From Whalleya microplaca (Eukaryota > Ascomycota > Sordariomycetes > Xylariales > Xylariaceae), in assembly GCA_022497155.1 (NCBI GenBank), contig MU385716.1, positions 992,001 through 1,056,000 on the forward strand: a stretch of 64,000 nt of DNA. Direction: 5' to 3'. Under the pieces are notes generated by a model. That model saw nothing but the letters and a program-made list of their open reading frames with translations. It did not search any database and was not told the origin of the DNA. Each line of letters starts with the position of its first letter. Positions within the stretch are counted from its first letter, which is position 1. A program made the translations under genes and the position numbers. This document shows positions 47,391 through 58,657 of this stretch, one piece after another.

Positions 47391-47425
47391 TGAGTCAATC
47401 GAATTGTGCCAGTACCTTTGAGTCA
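47391..47425. promoter_or_regulatory. Paired TGAGTCA (Gcn4/CPC1-type) sites upstream of VAS1
   Basis: Two perfect TGASTCA matches, 47391-47397 and 47419-47425, 174 and 202 bp upstream of the VAS1 ATG. This is the site of the general amino-acid control bZIP Gcn4/CPC1, which activates aminoacyl-tRNA synthetase genes in fungi. Confidence 0.55.
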
Positions 47426-49276
47426 CGGAGGGGTAAAAAGGACGGCCGCCCGGCATTAATGGGTCCGGGTGGCACCCGTGGGACCCAGTTAATATGCAAT
47501 CCCCGGCCTATTGGTGCCCAGCGCAGTACCGGCTAACTACCTACATACATATCGTACCTTAGCCTGCTTAGGTAAGTTCTCTAAATAGTATCTATATACT
47601 TGTAGCTGACAATTTCCCCTTCGTTACTCACCGCAACATACAAGTCTATGAATAAGTACTACTTGATGGTCCTATAATGCTGACCTGCTTGGAATTCGAC
47701 TGGCGTTAGGTACCTAATATCGAGATGACTGATTAGATAACAGTGCTGGTCTAAGTCCATGGTTTGTGAGCTTGCATTGTCTTTCGTTAGATGCATGTCG
47801 ATGCGCCGACATCCCCTATCATATATTAGAAATCCGCGAAACATTAATGAAAGCACACTTTTTTTCCTATATGTAGGTATGTTGAGCTGATGGTTATCCT
47901 GAATCCTCAGTCTCATTTGTCGGAGAAGCTCGTTAGAGAATAAAGTTGCGCCATACCTAGTGAACGAATATTCCTAGATTACAACCCTCCCTCTACCTTC
48001 ATCTATCACGTTGAAAGCTTGTTGAAGAAAAACAATATCTATAAAGGTAACTTCGATGATACCAAGAATACAGAAAATATATTTTTTTATTACAACGATT
48101 ACGGCACTGACAGTAGCTAAAACTCTTCCACTAGTTAGGCTACACATGTTGATACCCCTAAACCTTGTGGTAGTTTAGCACGTCGCTTGTGAACCTTCCT
48201 CCTTCATATGACGATGTGCTCGACTTTCGTGTATGATATATCTGAGAAGCTTTTACGGAAGAGTAGTAAGGAAAGCTATGAACACCATCACATTTGCCAT
48301 TATGCTTCATGACTGTATGCCAAGACGCTCGTTACCAAGATATCAGTTGAGGCTCTCCCCGTAATTGCCTACGTGGAGTCATAAACAGGATTTTACACAA
48401 TTTTGAATTGTTATCGTCTCGGAATAGAGCTCACAGTCTTAGTGGTATCTACTTGACCTGTATTGATAACTAAAAATTTTTTTTTACAAAAACTGATTTT
48501 GTCTTTTTCAATTCCGAGAAACCTTCTCTACACTTATACTCATAGGGTGCGCACGAAGTCTTGAGCGTGTTTTCTATACTCCGAACCTTATCTTCTAGGT
48601 TTACCTTTCCAATTTACTGTATATTGTCCATGTAACTTTTATTACTTGAACCATGTATTTCTTGCTATCATTACTTGTAAGGGTCCTTGGGGCATCGAAA
48701 CTCAAGTATAAGCTCACCAGTCCAGTTATACATTTCGTCTAGCTGGCATTCTGTTCACTGGCTATGGATATAACGAACTTTAGTTGTAGGGGACGCTCGA
48801 GTTTGGGGATATAGGTAGGGAAGGGTTAACTTTTGTGCTATATGTGAATTTCGCATAGGGTAAAGTTGTAGTTGAAGGGGGGAAGGACCGAAGAGCAACC
48901 GCACACGCCATCTCGATCATTGTACAGTGTTGCCTCTAGATACCATCAACACTACCATCCTTGAATTGACTTAATTGTAACTGTTCGAATCTATTCCATG
49001 TTCCACCTCTCGAGTAGATGTGGGGTTCGTGGCGTAAAACGAGCTTTCTAGACCGCGACGGCAGTTTTGCTGTCACCTAGACTGTGATGCATCTCGCTTG
49101 TGGTCCAATAAATACTATGCAGTGACAGCGGTGAGGTGACTTGATAAGTCTGAAGCCATCCAGGTTGATATAACAAGTGATGGTGTCAGCAAAAACGGGG
49201 GACGACTTAGCCGTATATTGGCTACCATAGGGGTACAGGAGGCTAGTAGTCCTTAGAAGCAAATTACACACAAAGG
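47426..49276. other. Intergenic, no supported gene
   Basis: About 1.85 kb with only short frames, including the minus-strand 47659-47916, which lacks motifs. Locally AT-rich around 48050-48700. No repeat family recognised. Confidence 0.5.
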
Positions 49277-49396
49277 ACACTTGTCACGAGATGAACGTAT
49301 GAGGTAGCAAAACAACGCAGTTGTTGCACGAAGGACTAATCAAAAGGCTGTTCTCCGAGCAGCCTCTATGTACATGAACCTAACAAAGAACTGACA
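49277..49396 (+). repeat. Left inverted repeat of the cassette
   Basis: Pairs with 51184-51306. It includes an inner hairpin, GGCTGTTC-TCC-GAGCAGCC, whose stem has one T-G mismatch compared with the right copy. Similarity to the right copy drops off outside ACACTTGTCACGAG. Confidence 0.85.
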
Positions 49397-49672
49397 ACAC
49401 TGAATATGGATTGTATATCGTACTTCGGCGGTGTAGCCGTGGACGATGGAGTATCTGTTGAATTAACTGATACCGCTACAAGTACGAGTGGCCACCCAGA
49501 TCCCTCCCTCACCACGATCTACTTGATTCTATTGTGCCCTATACTGCTACCCACTGAATAGGCCTTTTATCTCCTTGCCTCCGTCGAACCACTCTGAGGA
49601 TACACCAATCGCTCATATTCCCATTCATCGAAATCACTGTACTCACAGTGAGATAACCCCCCTTTCGTCAAC

Positions 49673-51100
49673 ATGTGGAGTCTTGTCAAAGTAAATGGTG
49701 CTTCTCAGTTCTGGTTTAGCGATGGGAAGCCCGTAGACACTGCACGAGGGAACAATGGAGAGTCGTATCGCCTGATAATTAAAGATGAAGGGTTCCTAGA
49801 CTTTACAGAGATCGTTCCGTCGCAGGTGATTGATGCCAACGGCTCGAGATTGGCAATCCCCTCCACACCTGGCGGGACGGACCCCCTTAAACGCAATGAG
49901 GATAATCTTCCACCTGTGGCCCTATCTCTCAGAGTAATAGGCGATGGTGGGTTTACACTGACAGCTGGTCAGGATTCTTCGGCGCCGAGTGTAACAGGAA
50001 GGCTGAAACCATTCCCATTTATCTCATCCACTGACGCTGCCTTCATCGACAATATGATAGCAAGTAAATATATCCCGTACCAGAACATCCCCGACGCCCC
50101 GGGAAAGACAATCGAAGAGATCAAGGCGCTTGGCTTGCAGTACTTTCCCTTCACCAATTACAACTTTCAGCTTGCAATGTGCGTTTACGACTGGACAACT
50201 GCATCTTTCGCCCGGCTCGTGTTCATGAAAATATTCGAGTACACAGACATCCCACTGTCACCGTTTCCCATCGACCAGAACAGTATTGCTTCTGAAATAT
50301 GGACTAGCAGCTACAACACCTACAAGCCAGACAACCTGGATTATATGAACTCCTTCATGATGAAACCATCAAACTCGCTAGATGATGTTAAGGCGCAGCT
50401 CAGTAGGGTTGCCAGCGATCTCCATAATTGGAGTGACGTGGAGAATCGTCTATTGTCTACGGCGATGGAGTCTCTGCCTCGTACATCGGTCCTCCAGCAC
50501 CCTATCCTATACAGCGGACAAGTAGACATCTACCAACTAGGGCTCGATCATTTTGGCATCGAGTTCCTCGAGTGCCCACTCAACAGCGGCCCAGTTGGCG
50601 AGGAGCTGGTAACCGCTTTCGCGGAGGTGATGGGCACCTATGTTGCTATAGGCAAAACTATCACGACTAAGATGGTCTGGAGCTTCACGGACAATGTCAA
50701 TGATGCCATGCACTATTCGAACGGAATCCTGCTTGTTGCGAAGGCCCCGGGGGGCTCTTTCGTGTGGGACAGGGCCGCGTACGTGACCGACCTCTCGGAC
50801 GACCCGAAGAAGACGGAATATCCTTTCATGCTAGGGACACGATTTGAGGTGCAGTTGGTCGAAAATATTACATTTAACGACAAGCCAATTGTCAAGATTA
50901 CTTTACAACCCGAGCCTAGCAAACAAGCACTCGATATACCCGAACTCAGCAGCCGAGTTGTGAAACCACTTCTACCTAAGATAGGAGAAAGTCAAACCCT
51001 AAGCCTTGTAAGGAGTGATGCCTCCCCTGAGGACTTGCCCCATACTCCAGGTAAAACAGCTGGTAGAAGATGTGCTTGTGTTACGGGCGGACTAGCATGA
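49673..51100 (+). CDS. Intronless gene in inverted-repeat cassette, possible ADP-ribosyltransferase-like fold
   Basis: Predicted 475-residue protein; ATG at 49673, TGA at 51098, no intron. I do not recognise the N-terminal ~270 residues. The C-terminal part recalls mono-ADP-ribosyltransferases: a strand reading HPILYSGQVDI where the family has an Arg, a WSFTDNVNDAMHYSNGILL stretch in the place of the STS motif, and TEYPFMLGTRFEV with a Glu spaced as the catalytic Glu before the GTRF strand. The Arg position is Ser and the first residue of the ExE motif is Lys, so it may be inactive or the resemblance may be chance. No signal peptide is evident, which argues against a classical secreted effector. 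It lies between ~120-bp inverted repeats, unlike its intron-rich neighbours. Function unknown. Confidence 0.6.
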   Translation: MWSLVKVNGASQFWFSDGKPVDTARGNNGESYRLIIKDEGFLDFTEIVPSQVIDANGSRLAIPSTPGGTDPLKRNEDNLPPVALSLRVIGDGGFTLTAGQDSSAPSVTGRLKPFPFISSTDAAFIDNMIASKYIPYQNIPDAPGKTIEEIKALGLQYFPFTNYNFQLAMCVYDWTTASFARLVFMKIFEYTDIPLSPFPIDQNSIASEIWTSSYNTYKPDNLDYMNSFMMKPSNSLDDVKAQLSRVASDLHNWSDVENRLLSTAMESLPRTSVLQHPILYSGQVDIYQLGLDHFGIEFLECPLNSGPVGEELVTAFAEVMGTYVAIGKTITTKMVWSFTDNVNDAMHYSNGILLVAKAPGGSFVWDRAAYVTDLSDDPKKTEYPFMLGTRFEVQLVENITFNDKPIVKITLQPEPSKQALDIPELSSRVVKPLLPKIGESQTLSLVRSDASPEDLPHTPGKTAGRRCACVTGGLA

Positions 51101-51183
51101 CTACCTTATGCTTAGAAGTGGCTTTGCAGGACGTAGGTTACGAGGGCCGACACGTTGTAAACTATCAATATCAGAAGAGGTAC

Positions 51184-51306
51184 TGTCAGGGCTCTTTGTT
51201 AGGCTTCATGTATATAGAGGCTGTTCGAAGAACAGCCTTTTAGTCAGTTCTTCATGCAACAACTGTGTTGTTTTGCTACCTCATACGCTCATCTCGTGAC
51301 AGGTGT
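51184..51306 (-). repeat. Right inverted repeat of the cassette
   Basis: Reverse complement of the left repeat with 11 transitions over 98 aligned bp and small indels towards its inner end. It begins 84 bp after the gene's stop codon. Its inner hairpin is a perfect 8-bp stem (GGCTGTTC/GAACAGCC) with a 3-nt loop. Confidence 0.85.
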
Positions 51307-52338
51307 GTGACAGGTACATGATTCTAAGGCATATGTATACAGGAATGAACTCATTGAGAATTACCATAAGTAGTTTTACGAGCATCCTATCCTAGCAACT
51401 TTTACAAATCCCCCTTTTAACTTGAACTCCAAATGACTGTCCCTTCATTCTAAACCAATCTTAGCAAGGTGGCTGCCACGAGAGGTGGACTTCCTACAAA
51501 GCCTAAGGGACTACAATATTCGAGGCGATCAAAGAGATAGACAATTTTCTAGCATATACGACTATTTATGAGGTTGTTTTAGACACCTTGCGCCAGTAGC
51601 AGGTAGTGATAGATGCTGCCCGACAACAGGGAACCAGCAGCAAAGCGAAGGGCAGCGAAGACAGCAGGGAGCGTTGAGAACATGATAGTGCACATTACAT
51701 CAGTGAAAGCAACGCATCGCTGATATTTTCTAAATCAGCAATCATCTTCCAGGTTTATTTCTCTGTACAATATATTGGTTCAGATGGCTTTGTTTCCCCG
51801 GGTGTATATAAGTTACCTAGTAAAAGTGTATTGCTTCTACCAGAGAATGCATTCCATGTTCGAATGAATCCGCTGTAGACACTGGGCTGCCTTCCGTGTG
51901 TCTTTGTATTTTACGTTGTTTCGCAACAAAGAGTCCCTGAATCCCAGAAGTGGTATTTTTCCAGAAAGCTGTAGGTAAGTGATGCTAAGCACTGTATAAG
52001 CTTAACCTGTCATGTCATATGGGACGGCACAGGCAAAACACGGTTATGTGGGCGGATATAACAGATAATTGTCTAGTTGAGAATCACTCGAAGCTGCGTT
52101 CTACGACGTCACTGAAACTGGTGGCGAAGCAGGCGATTGGCAGTATAGAATAAAGAGCCTAGATATCTCTAAAATAAGTAGATTGTTACCGACATAGGTG
52201 GTAGGGATAATGAACAGCAAAGTCGTATATACATGGAATGATATAGTAAGGCCCGTAGGTTCCCAATAGCTGCGTGGATAATTCAAATTATTATACTCCA
52301 ATATTGAATGTGCCAACTAATGCAGAAGCTCCACGAAG
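51307..52338. other. Intergenic, no supported gene
   Basis: About 1 kb between the cassette and the DUF1593 gene. Short frames such as 52101-52316 lack motifs. Confidence 0.5.
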
Positions 52339-53786
52339 TCAACTGCATCCATTTGTCAGCTCACCTGGATGATCACACTGACGATAACTAGCCAAAGGGG
52401 GACTTCCATCGTCGACAGCTCGTACCACAATATGGATGTTGTCCCCGCTGGCATCCGATGGTACTGTAACAGTAACCGTGCTGCTATTACTTCCACTCAG
52501 GAGCACCTTACCGCTATAACCCGTCCCGTCGTCATGTGTCCAGGAATAAGATAGAGCATCACCTTCCGGGTCAATTGATCCCTCTGCACTGACTCTTACG
52601 GTGCTGTTTACCGTTCCATTCAGCACGACTGGGGCATACCCTTTCTCTGCCTCAAGAACAAGCGTGGGATTGCGATTACCGGAGCCGTTTGCCGCCCAAT
52701 TCATCCTTGCCACAAAATCATTGACTTGGTCGGGGATTGTTGTTGATAACGCTTCCGAGCTACGGTTGGCAGCGTCGCTACTATCGTCTTGATACGCGAT
52801 GGTAGACCCGTCTTGGGTAACTCCAGTGACGAAACGCCCGCCGAAACTGGATTGGGTGGGATCTTCTGGGTCATTAAGACCTGGCCAGAGATATAGCCAG
52901 CTCGGAGAGTCTCCTTCGACCCCGTAGATATAATTAGGGTAAATGCTGCCTATGTTGGCCTTGCCTTGGATTTCGGACTTATACAAGGACCAATACTCGT
53001 CCCTGATTGTGCGAGTATATGAACTGGCGCCCCCCGAACCGATGATGTGGAATAGGTCTGGGAATGTTTTACGCATCCAGTATTGCGCGCTGGTAGAGTA
53101 AAGTGCGTATTGACCACGGTCCTGATCCCCAATAGTATACACGCGTAGTTTCTGCAGGAACACTTTCAACTCTTCCTCTGTACGGGTTTTGCTCACGTCC
53201 CAGATAGCCTATAGACGTCAGCTGGTGGCTTCTTCATGTGCCTAACGCAGACATAAGAGCAAAGGAGACTAGCCTGTGCAAGAGTATTTCCGCTACCCCA
53301 GACAGATACGTAGACGGGCCGTGGATCATCCATATCAATGGCCCTGACTATCCAGTCAGAACCACGACTAGCCTTGTCGTCGCCCACACATCCCATGCCT
53401 CGACAATGATGACCAACCATCACAACACTTTTGAGGTACTTGGGGGAGGGCCAATAGCCAATACGCTGCTGTGTCTCATCCGAAAGAAACCCATTTTGCT
53501 CGCTACGTTTCATGAGGTTCGGCACATCAGCGGCATATTTGTCGATGACATCAAAGAAATGGTTTGTTTCCAAAGGACTAGGCCAATTAACCTTCCACCC
53601 GGTAGTAGAGATGATGCCCTCTAGCTCGAAGAGGTCGGCGCTGGCACACAGATGAATGAAACATTGGAGGTCGTCCGGTTCTGTGTCCGGATCGACGATA
53701 TCGCTCAGAACGATCAGTCTTGGTTTCAGAGGGGCACTGAGGTCGGGCTGAGAACTGTTTGTAGAAGCGGATGTGGCAATGGTAGC
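52339..53786 (-). CDS. DUF1593 (nucleoside-hydrolase-like) protein, 5' end unresolved
   Basis: Two exons can be read on the minus strand: 53786-53274 and 53208-52339. The N-terminal part has PRLIVLSDIVDPDTEPDDLQ, the Asp-rich entry motif of nucleoside-hydrolase-like DUF1593 proteins, and later VVMVGHHCRGMGCVGDD and VYVSVWGSGNTLAQA. The C-terminal part is an Ig-like beta domain (GSIDPEGDALSYSWTHDDG, IHVVRAVDDGSPPLASYR). Such proteins are usually secreted carbohydrate- or nucleoside-active enzymes; activity here is unknown. No in-frame ATG precedes the first exon, which opens with ATIATSASTNSSQ, like sequence just past a signal peptide, so an upstream exon is missing or lost. The intron 53209-53273 appears to be GC-AG with a CTGAC branch site. 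After ASYR the frame runs into an atypical tail; the +1 frame offers a family-like VIIQVS end, suggesting a late frameshift. It could be a pseudogene. Confidence 0.65.
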
Positions 53787-54958
53787 TCATCATCTCAACA
53801 AGGCGCCTGCCTGGTTTGAACTGTATGTATAAATTGAACAAACTATCGGGTGTCTTTGAGAACTCTGTAGGTATAAGAGTTGCAGGGACACGAATGTGAA
53901 GATCTTCGTAAATCTATAACACGCCACTTTCTATGTATCGTGATCATGGTCATATACTAGCAATTCTCTTTCACATCCTCGTACTTCAGAGGGGAACTCG
54001 ATGCTGTTTCTCGGTAATACCAACCTGAACTGACCTGATTAAGCCTGATTAGGACCAAATATCGAATACTATAACAGACGAGTTGGTCATAATTACCTCT
54101 TTCATGCTTGGGCGGGGATGTTGTGAACTTAGTATGGAGATCTTCGGACCGAACTGCGAGGTCGTCCCCAGATTTTCGGGTGTCACGCTTCCGAGTAGTT
54201 CTATAGATGACCCCAGCTTTTACCCCGGCTTATATACTTAGAGTTCATCAGAACAGGTATAAAAATGTTACTAATACGTCACGACGACTATTCAGCTACC
54301 ACGATAATACCAAACAGGAAATTTACGCAAGAATACCCCAACACTATGAATACAGCCCAATGGTCACATAAACCAAGTTTCATTCACCTAGGCCATAGCT
54401 ATCACCTAACAGCCATCCATCGAAGCGGACTCATCCAACCTAGTATTAGCTCCATAATCGAAGCTAGCCTTTCAATCATTCAAAGCTTCATGCATAACTT
54501 CATCTATAGCTATATTCTATCCCCCAGAATAAGAGACCAAGCGCCTTGCTATTTATTACAATCGCTGCTGTGTCCGGAGATATGCTTAACTCAGTTTAGT
54601 TCTCGTGACTCTTTGTTTCCGTATACTAGCATCCACTGCCTATGACTGTGCTGAGGAGAATTTGCGATATCTCCTGACTTGATTAACAGCCCGCTAAGAA
54701 CAGGCTGTGAACATTTAATGTAGACATCAAGACCCAGTAGATTCCTAGGAGGGCGAGATTCCTGTCAACAGATATAGCTCAGCAGCACACCAGAGCACCA
54801 GAGGGCCATCCACGATAAAGATAGAACCTCCCTCGTGAGTCGTCTCACATAATATACAGTAACAGATACACATGATTTCGTATTAAGCACCGTAGCTACC
54901 CCCCTTGTCAGATGACACTTTCGTGATAACCTCAAGCTTTTGTTTTACCACCAACTCC
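53787..54958. other. Intergenic, no supported gene
   Basis: About 1.2 kb. Should contain the missing 5' exon of the DUF1593 gene, but I could not place one with an ATG and a signal peptide. A plus-strand ATG frame at 54265-54645 (126 codons) has no recognisable motif. Confidence 0.4.
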
Positions 54959-56173
54959 CTACTTACCTACCCCGTCCGTCCCAGCGGCACCGTCCCCAGA
55001 CACCTCCGCCGTCTTGCCAGCCTCGACCCCAGTAGAAACCTGAGGCGCACCAGCCGACACCGCACTGGCATCATTTGCGCCCTCCGACACCTTCGGCACA
55101 TTCTCAACCGCCACCCCCGTAGACACCTGAGGTGTCTCCCGAGAAGCAGCCGCTTCTCCTTCTTCCCCCTTCCCTCCCTCCGGCCCCTTATCCCCCACAC
55201 CGCCCTTCCGCTCCTTCGCGATCCACGCCAAGAACAGCGGGACGTCCTTCCAGATGACGCCCGGCGCAGCCAGCGTCTGCACCCACATGGGCAGGGCGCC
55301 CGCGGCATCGCTCGCGGTCGCCATGAGCCACTCCGTGCTCCCATCCTGCATGACCCGGAAGCGCTCGACACTAACATAATACGCGATCTGCGCGCCCTTC
55401 TCGCGCGCCAAGCGACTCGCCTCGTGGCCCGCGAAGTCCGGCACGGGTATGCTGACGACCAGGAACTCTCCCTTCCCTTCCCCCTCGCCGTCCCCCCGGA
55501 CCGCGCACGTCATCTGCAGCACAGGAAACGTGCGGTCCCCCAACAGCGGTCTGCCCACCGCATGCCGCATCTCCTCAACCACAAGCGTGAACAGTCCCCA
55601 GGCCAGCCCGCCTTCGCGCGCCTCGACGCCGCCGCAGTCCCAGCGCACCGCCGCGTGCGCGCCGATGCACGACGGCGTGAAGGCCTGCTCGGACTCGGCG
55701 TGGCGCGCGCGGAAGGCGGTCTCGAACTCGGCCCAGGTGGCGGTGCCGGGCGCGGCCGCGGGGGCGTGCACGCTGCGGCGGCAGCACCAGGTCTCTGGGC
55801 GCACCTTTCCCCTATCCTTCCCCTCCTTCTTATTACCATCCCTCGACGCGGCCGGGTTCAAATTGTGGCGCGCGGCGACGCGCTCGAGGTCGGCGGCGGG
55901 GACGACGCGCTCGGAGACCTCGACTTTGGCCGCGGAGTCCGGGGAGGACTTGGCGCCCTTGGGCTTCCAGAGCTTCGAGGGGGAGGAGGAGGAGGAGGAG
56001 GTGGAGGTGGGGGATGATGACTTGGGCGCTGCGGTGTCGATGAAGGGTACGGCTTCTTGCAGGATGGAGATCAGGAAGGGGGCGAGCTCGTCGGCGGTAG
56101 CGGTCGGCGGGGGGAGTTGCGCGGTGCGTATGCCCCAGAGGCGCACTAGGGGGCCTAACTCGTCGTTCGACAT
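54959..56173 (-). CDS. DUF3074 (START-like) domain protein
   Basis: Predicted 404-residue single-exon protein; ATG at 56173. Residues ~125-320 match the fungal DUF3074 pattern, a START/SRPBCC-like fold expected to form a hydrophobic pocket: WCCRRSVHAPAA, WAEFETAFRARHAESEQAFT, FLVVSIPVPDFAGHEASRLA and YYVSVERFRVMQDGSTEWLM. A short conserved N terminus (LVRLWGIR...LAPFLISILQEAVPFID) precedes a Ser/Lys-rich linker. The tail past ~335 is low-complexity and repeats a PQVSTGV unit. No signal peptide or membrane segment is seen. The reading frame is GC-rich, which also opens long antisense frames (for example 54905-56017) that are shadows. Ligand and function are unknown. The terminal codons coincide with a GGTAAGT sequence, so a further 3' exon is possible. 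Confidence 0.8.
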   Translation of the reverse strand: MSNDELGPLVRLWGIRTAQLPPPTATADELAPFLISILQEAVPFIDTAAPKSSSPTSTSSSSSSPSKLWKPKGAKSSPDSAAKVEVSERVVPAADLERVAARHNLNPAASRDGNKKEGKDRGKVRPETWCCRRSVHAPAAAPGTATWAEFETAFRARHAESEQAFTPSCIGAHAAVRWDCGGVEAREGGLAWGLFTLVVEEMRHAVGRPLLGDRTFPVLQMTCAVRGDGEGEGKGEFLVVSIPVPDFAGHEASRLAREKGAQIAYYVSVERFRVMQDGSTEWLMATASDAAGALPMWVQTLAAPGVIWKDVPLFLAWIAKERKGGVGDKGPEGGKGEEGEAAASRETPQVSTGVAVENVPKVSEGANDASAVSAGAPQVSTGVEAGKTAEVSGDGAAGTDGVGK

Positions 56174-56857
56174 GGCTGTTTGGTTTCGAGACGTAAAACG
56201 AGTAGTTTATACAGGTTCTGTTTCTGTCGTTTCTTGTTGTTGCCAGTATCTATATGCTACAGTTACAACGAGAGCTGGCTGTTCGTTCGGAAGCTCGGGA
56301 TGTAGTAAGTCAACGCAACATTTGCTCAAACGATGATTTTTATCTTATTGGCTTGCATCATATTGGAATCATTTTGTTGGGATTGCAACCTTGGGGCGCA
56401 GGAGATCTGATGTCTCGAGGTAGGCTAGCTGGCTAGAGATTCCATATGTGAGTAGTGATGCATGAACCTCGAGCTATCTGCGTCATCCATGCCGCAGACA
56501 CACAGCTGTCTACCGTAACAGGGGACTTTGAGCTACACCGCGTTACATATCCTGCAGGGGTAAAATCTGACTCCCGAAACCTTCATTACCCCTAGCAATG
56601 CGGGGAACATGTAGGTACGGTTTACAGTACGGATTACAGCGCACATTCTACGAAACATGGACTTCTAGAGCGTTTAGATAAATACAATTATTAGGATTAT
56701 TGATTCTAGGTCCTTCTCTGTTCTCATGTCGTACCCAGCCATGATGGAGGCATCTATCCCTATCTATCAGCACCAGTGCAGTCGTCAGTTAAATCAAGGC
56801 ATTGTATATACAGGTGACTTTTATGTGCTGCCGCTTCTCCCGCGTTAAACCCTTTCT
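56174..56857. other. Intergenic
   Basis: About 680 bp between the CYP51 stop and the DUF3074 start, both on the minus strand. No gene or repeat seen; it should hold the DUF3074 promoter. Confidence 0.6.
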
Positions 56858-58560
<1,703 letters not shown>

Positions 58561-58650
58561 TGCCAAAGCGATAGTGACAGATACCTCAATTAGTGATCTC
58601 TCGACTCTGGTGCGCTGGGTAGAAGGAGTCGAGGATGGGAATTGGGGGAT

Positions 58651-58657
58651 TTTATAA
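58651..58657 (-). promoter_or_regulatory. Possible TATA box of CYP51
   Basis: TATAAA on the minus strand, 91-97 bp upstream of the CYP51 ATG, at a plausible distance for a core promoter. Not otherwise supported. Confidence 0.3.

Larger units (their letters stand above)
49277..51306. mobile_element. Candidate mobile cassette with ~120-bp terminal inverted repeats
   Basis: Inverted repeats at 49277-49396 and 51184-51306 bracket a single intronless gene. A 98-bp ungapped core (49281-49378 against the reverse complement of 51205-51302) differs at 11 positions, all transitions. No transposase is present, so it would be non-autonomous. I found no clear target-site duplication; an inverted duplication around the gene is the alternative. 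Confidence 0.5.

Noticed and set aside
49277..51306. Target-site duplication flanking the cassette
   Set aside because: The sequences directly outside the repeats do not match convincingly, so none is claimed.
54905..56017. 370-codon antisense frame
   Set aside because: Shadow of the GC-rich DUF3074 gene; Arg/Gly/Pro-rich with no motif.
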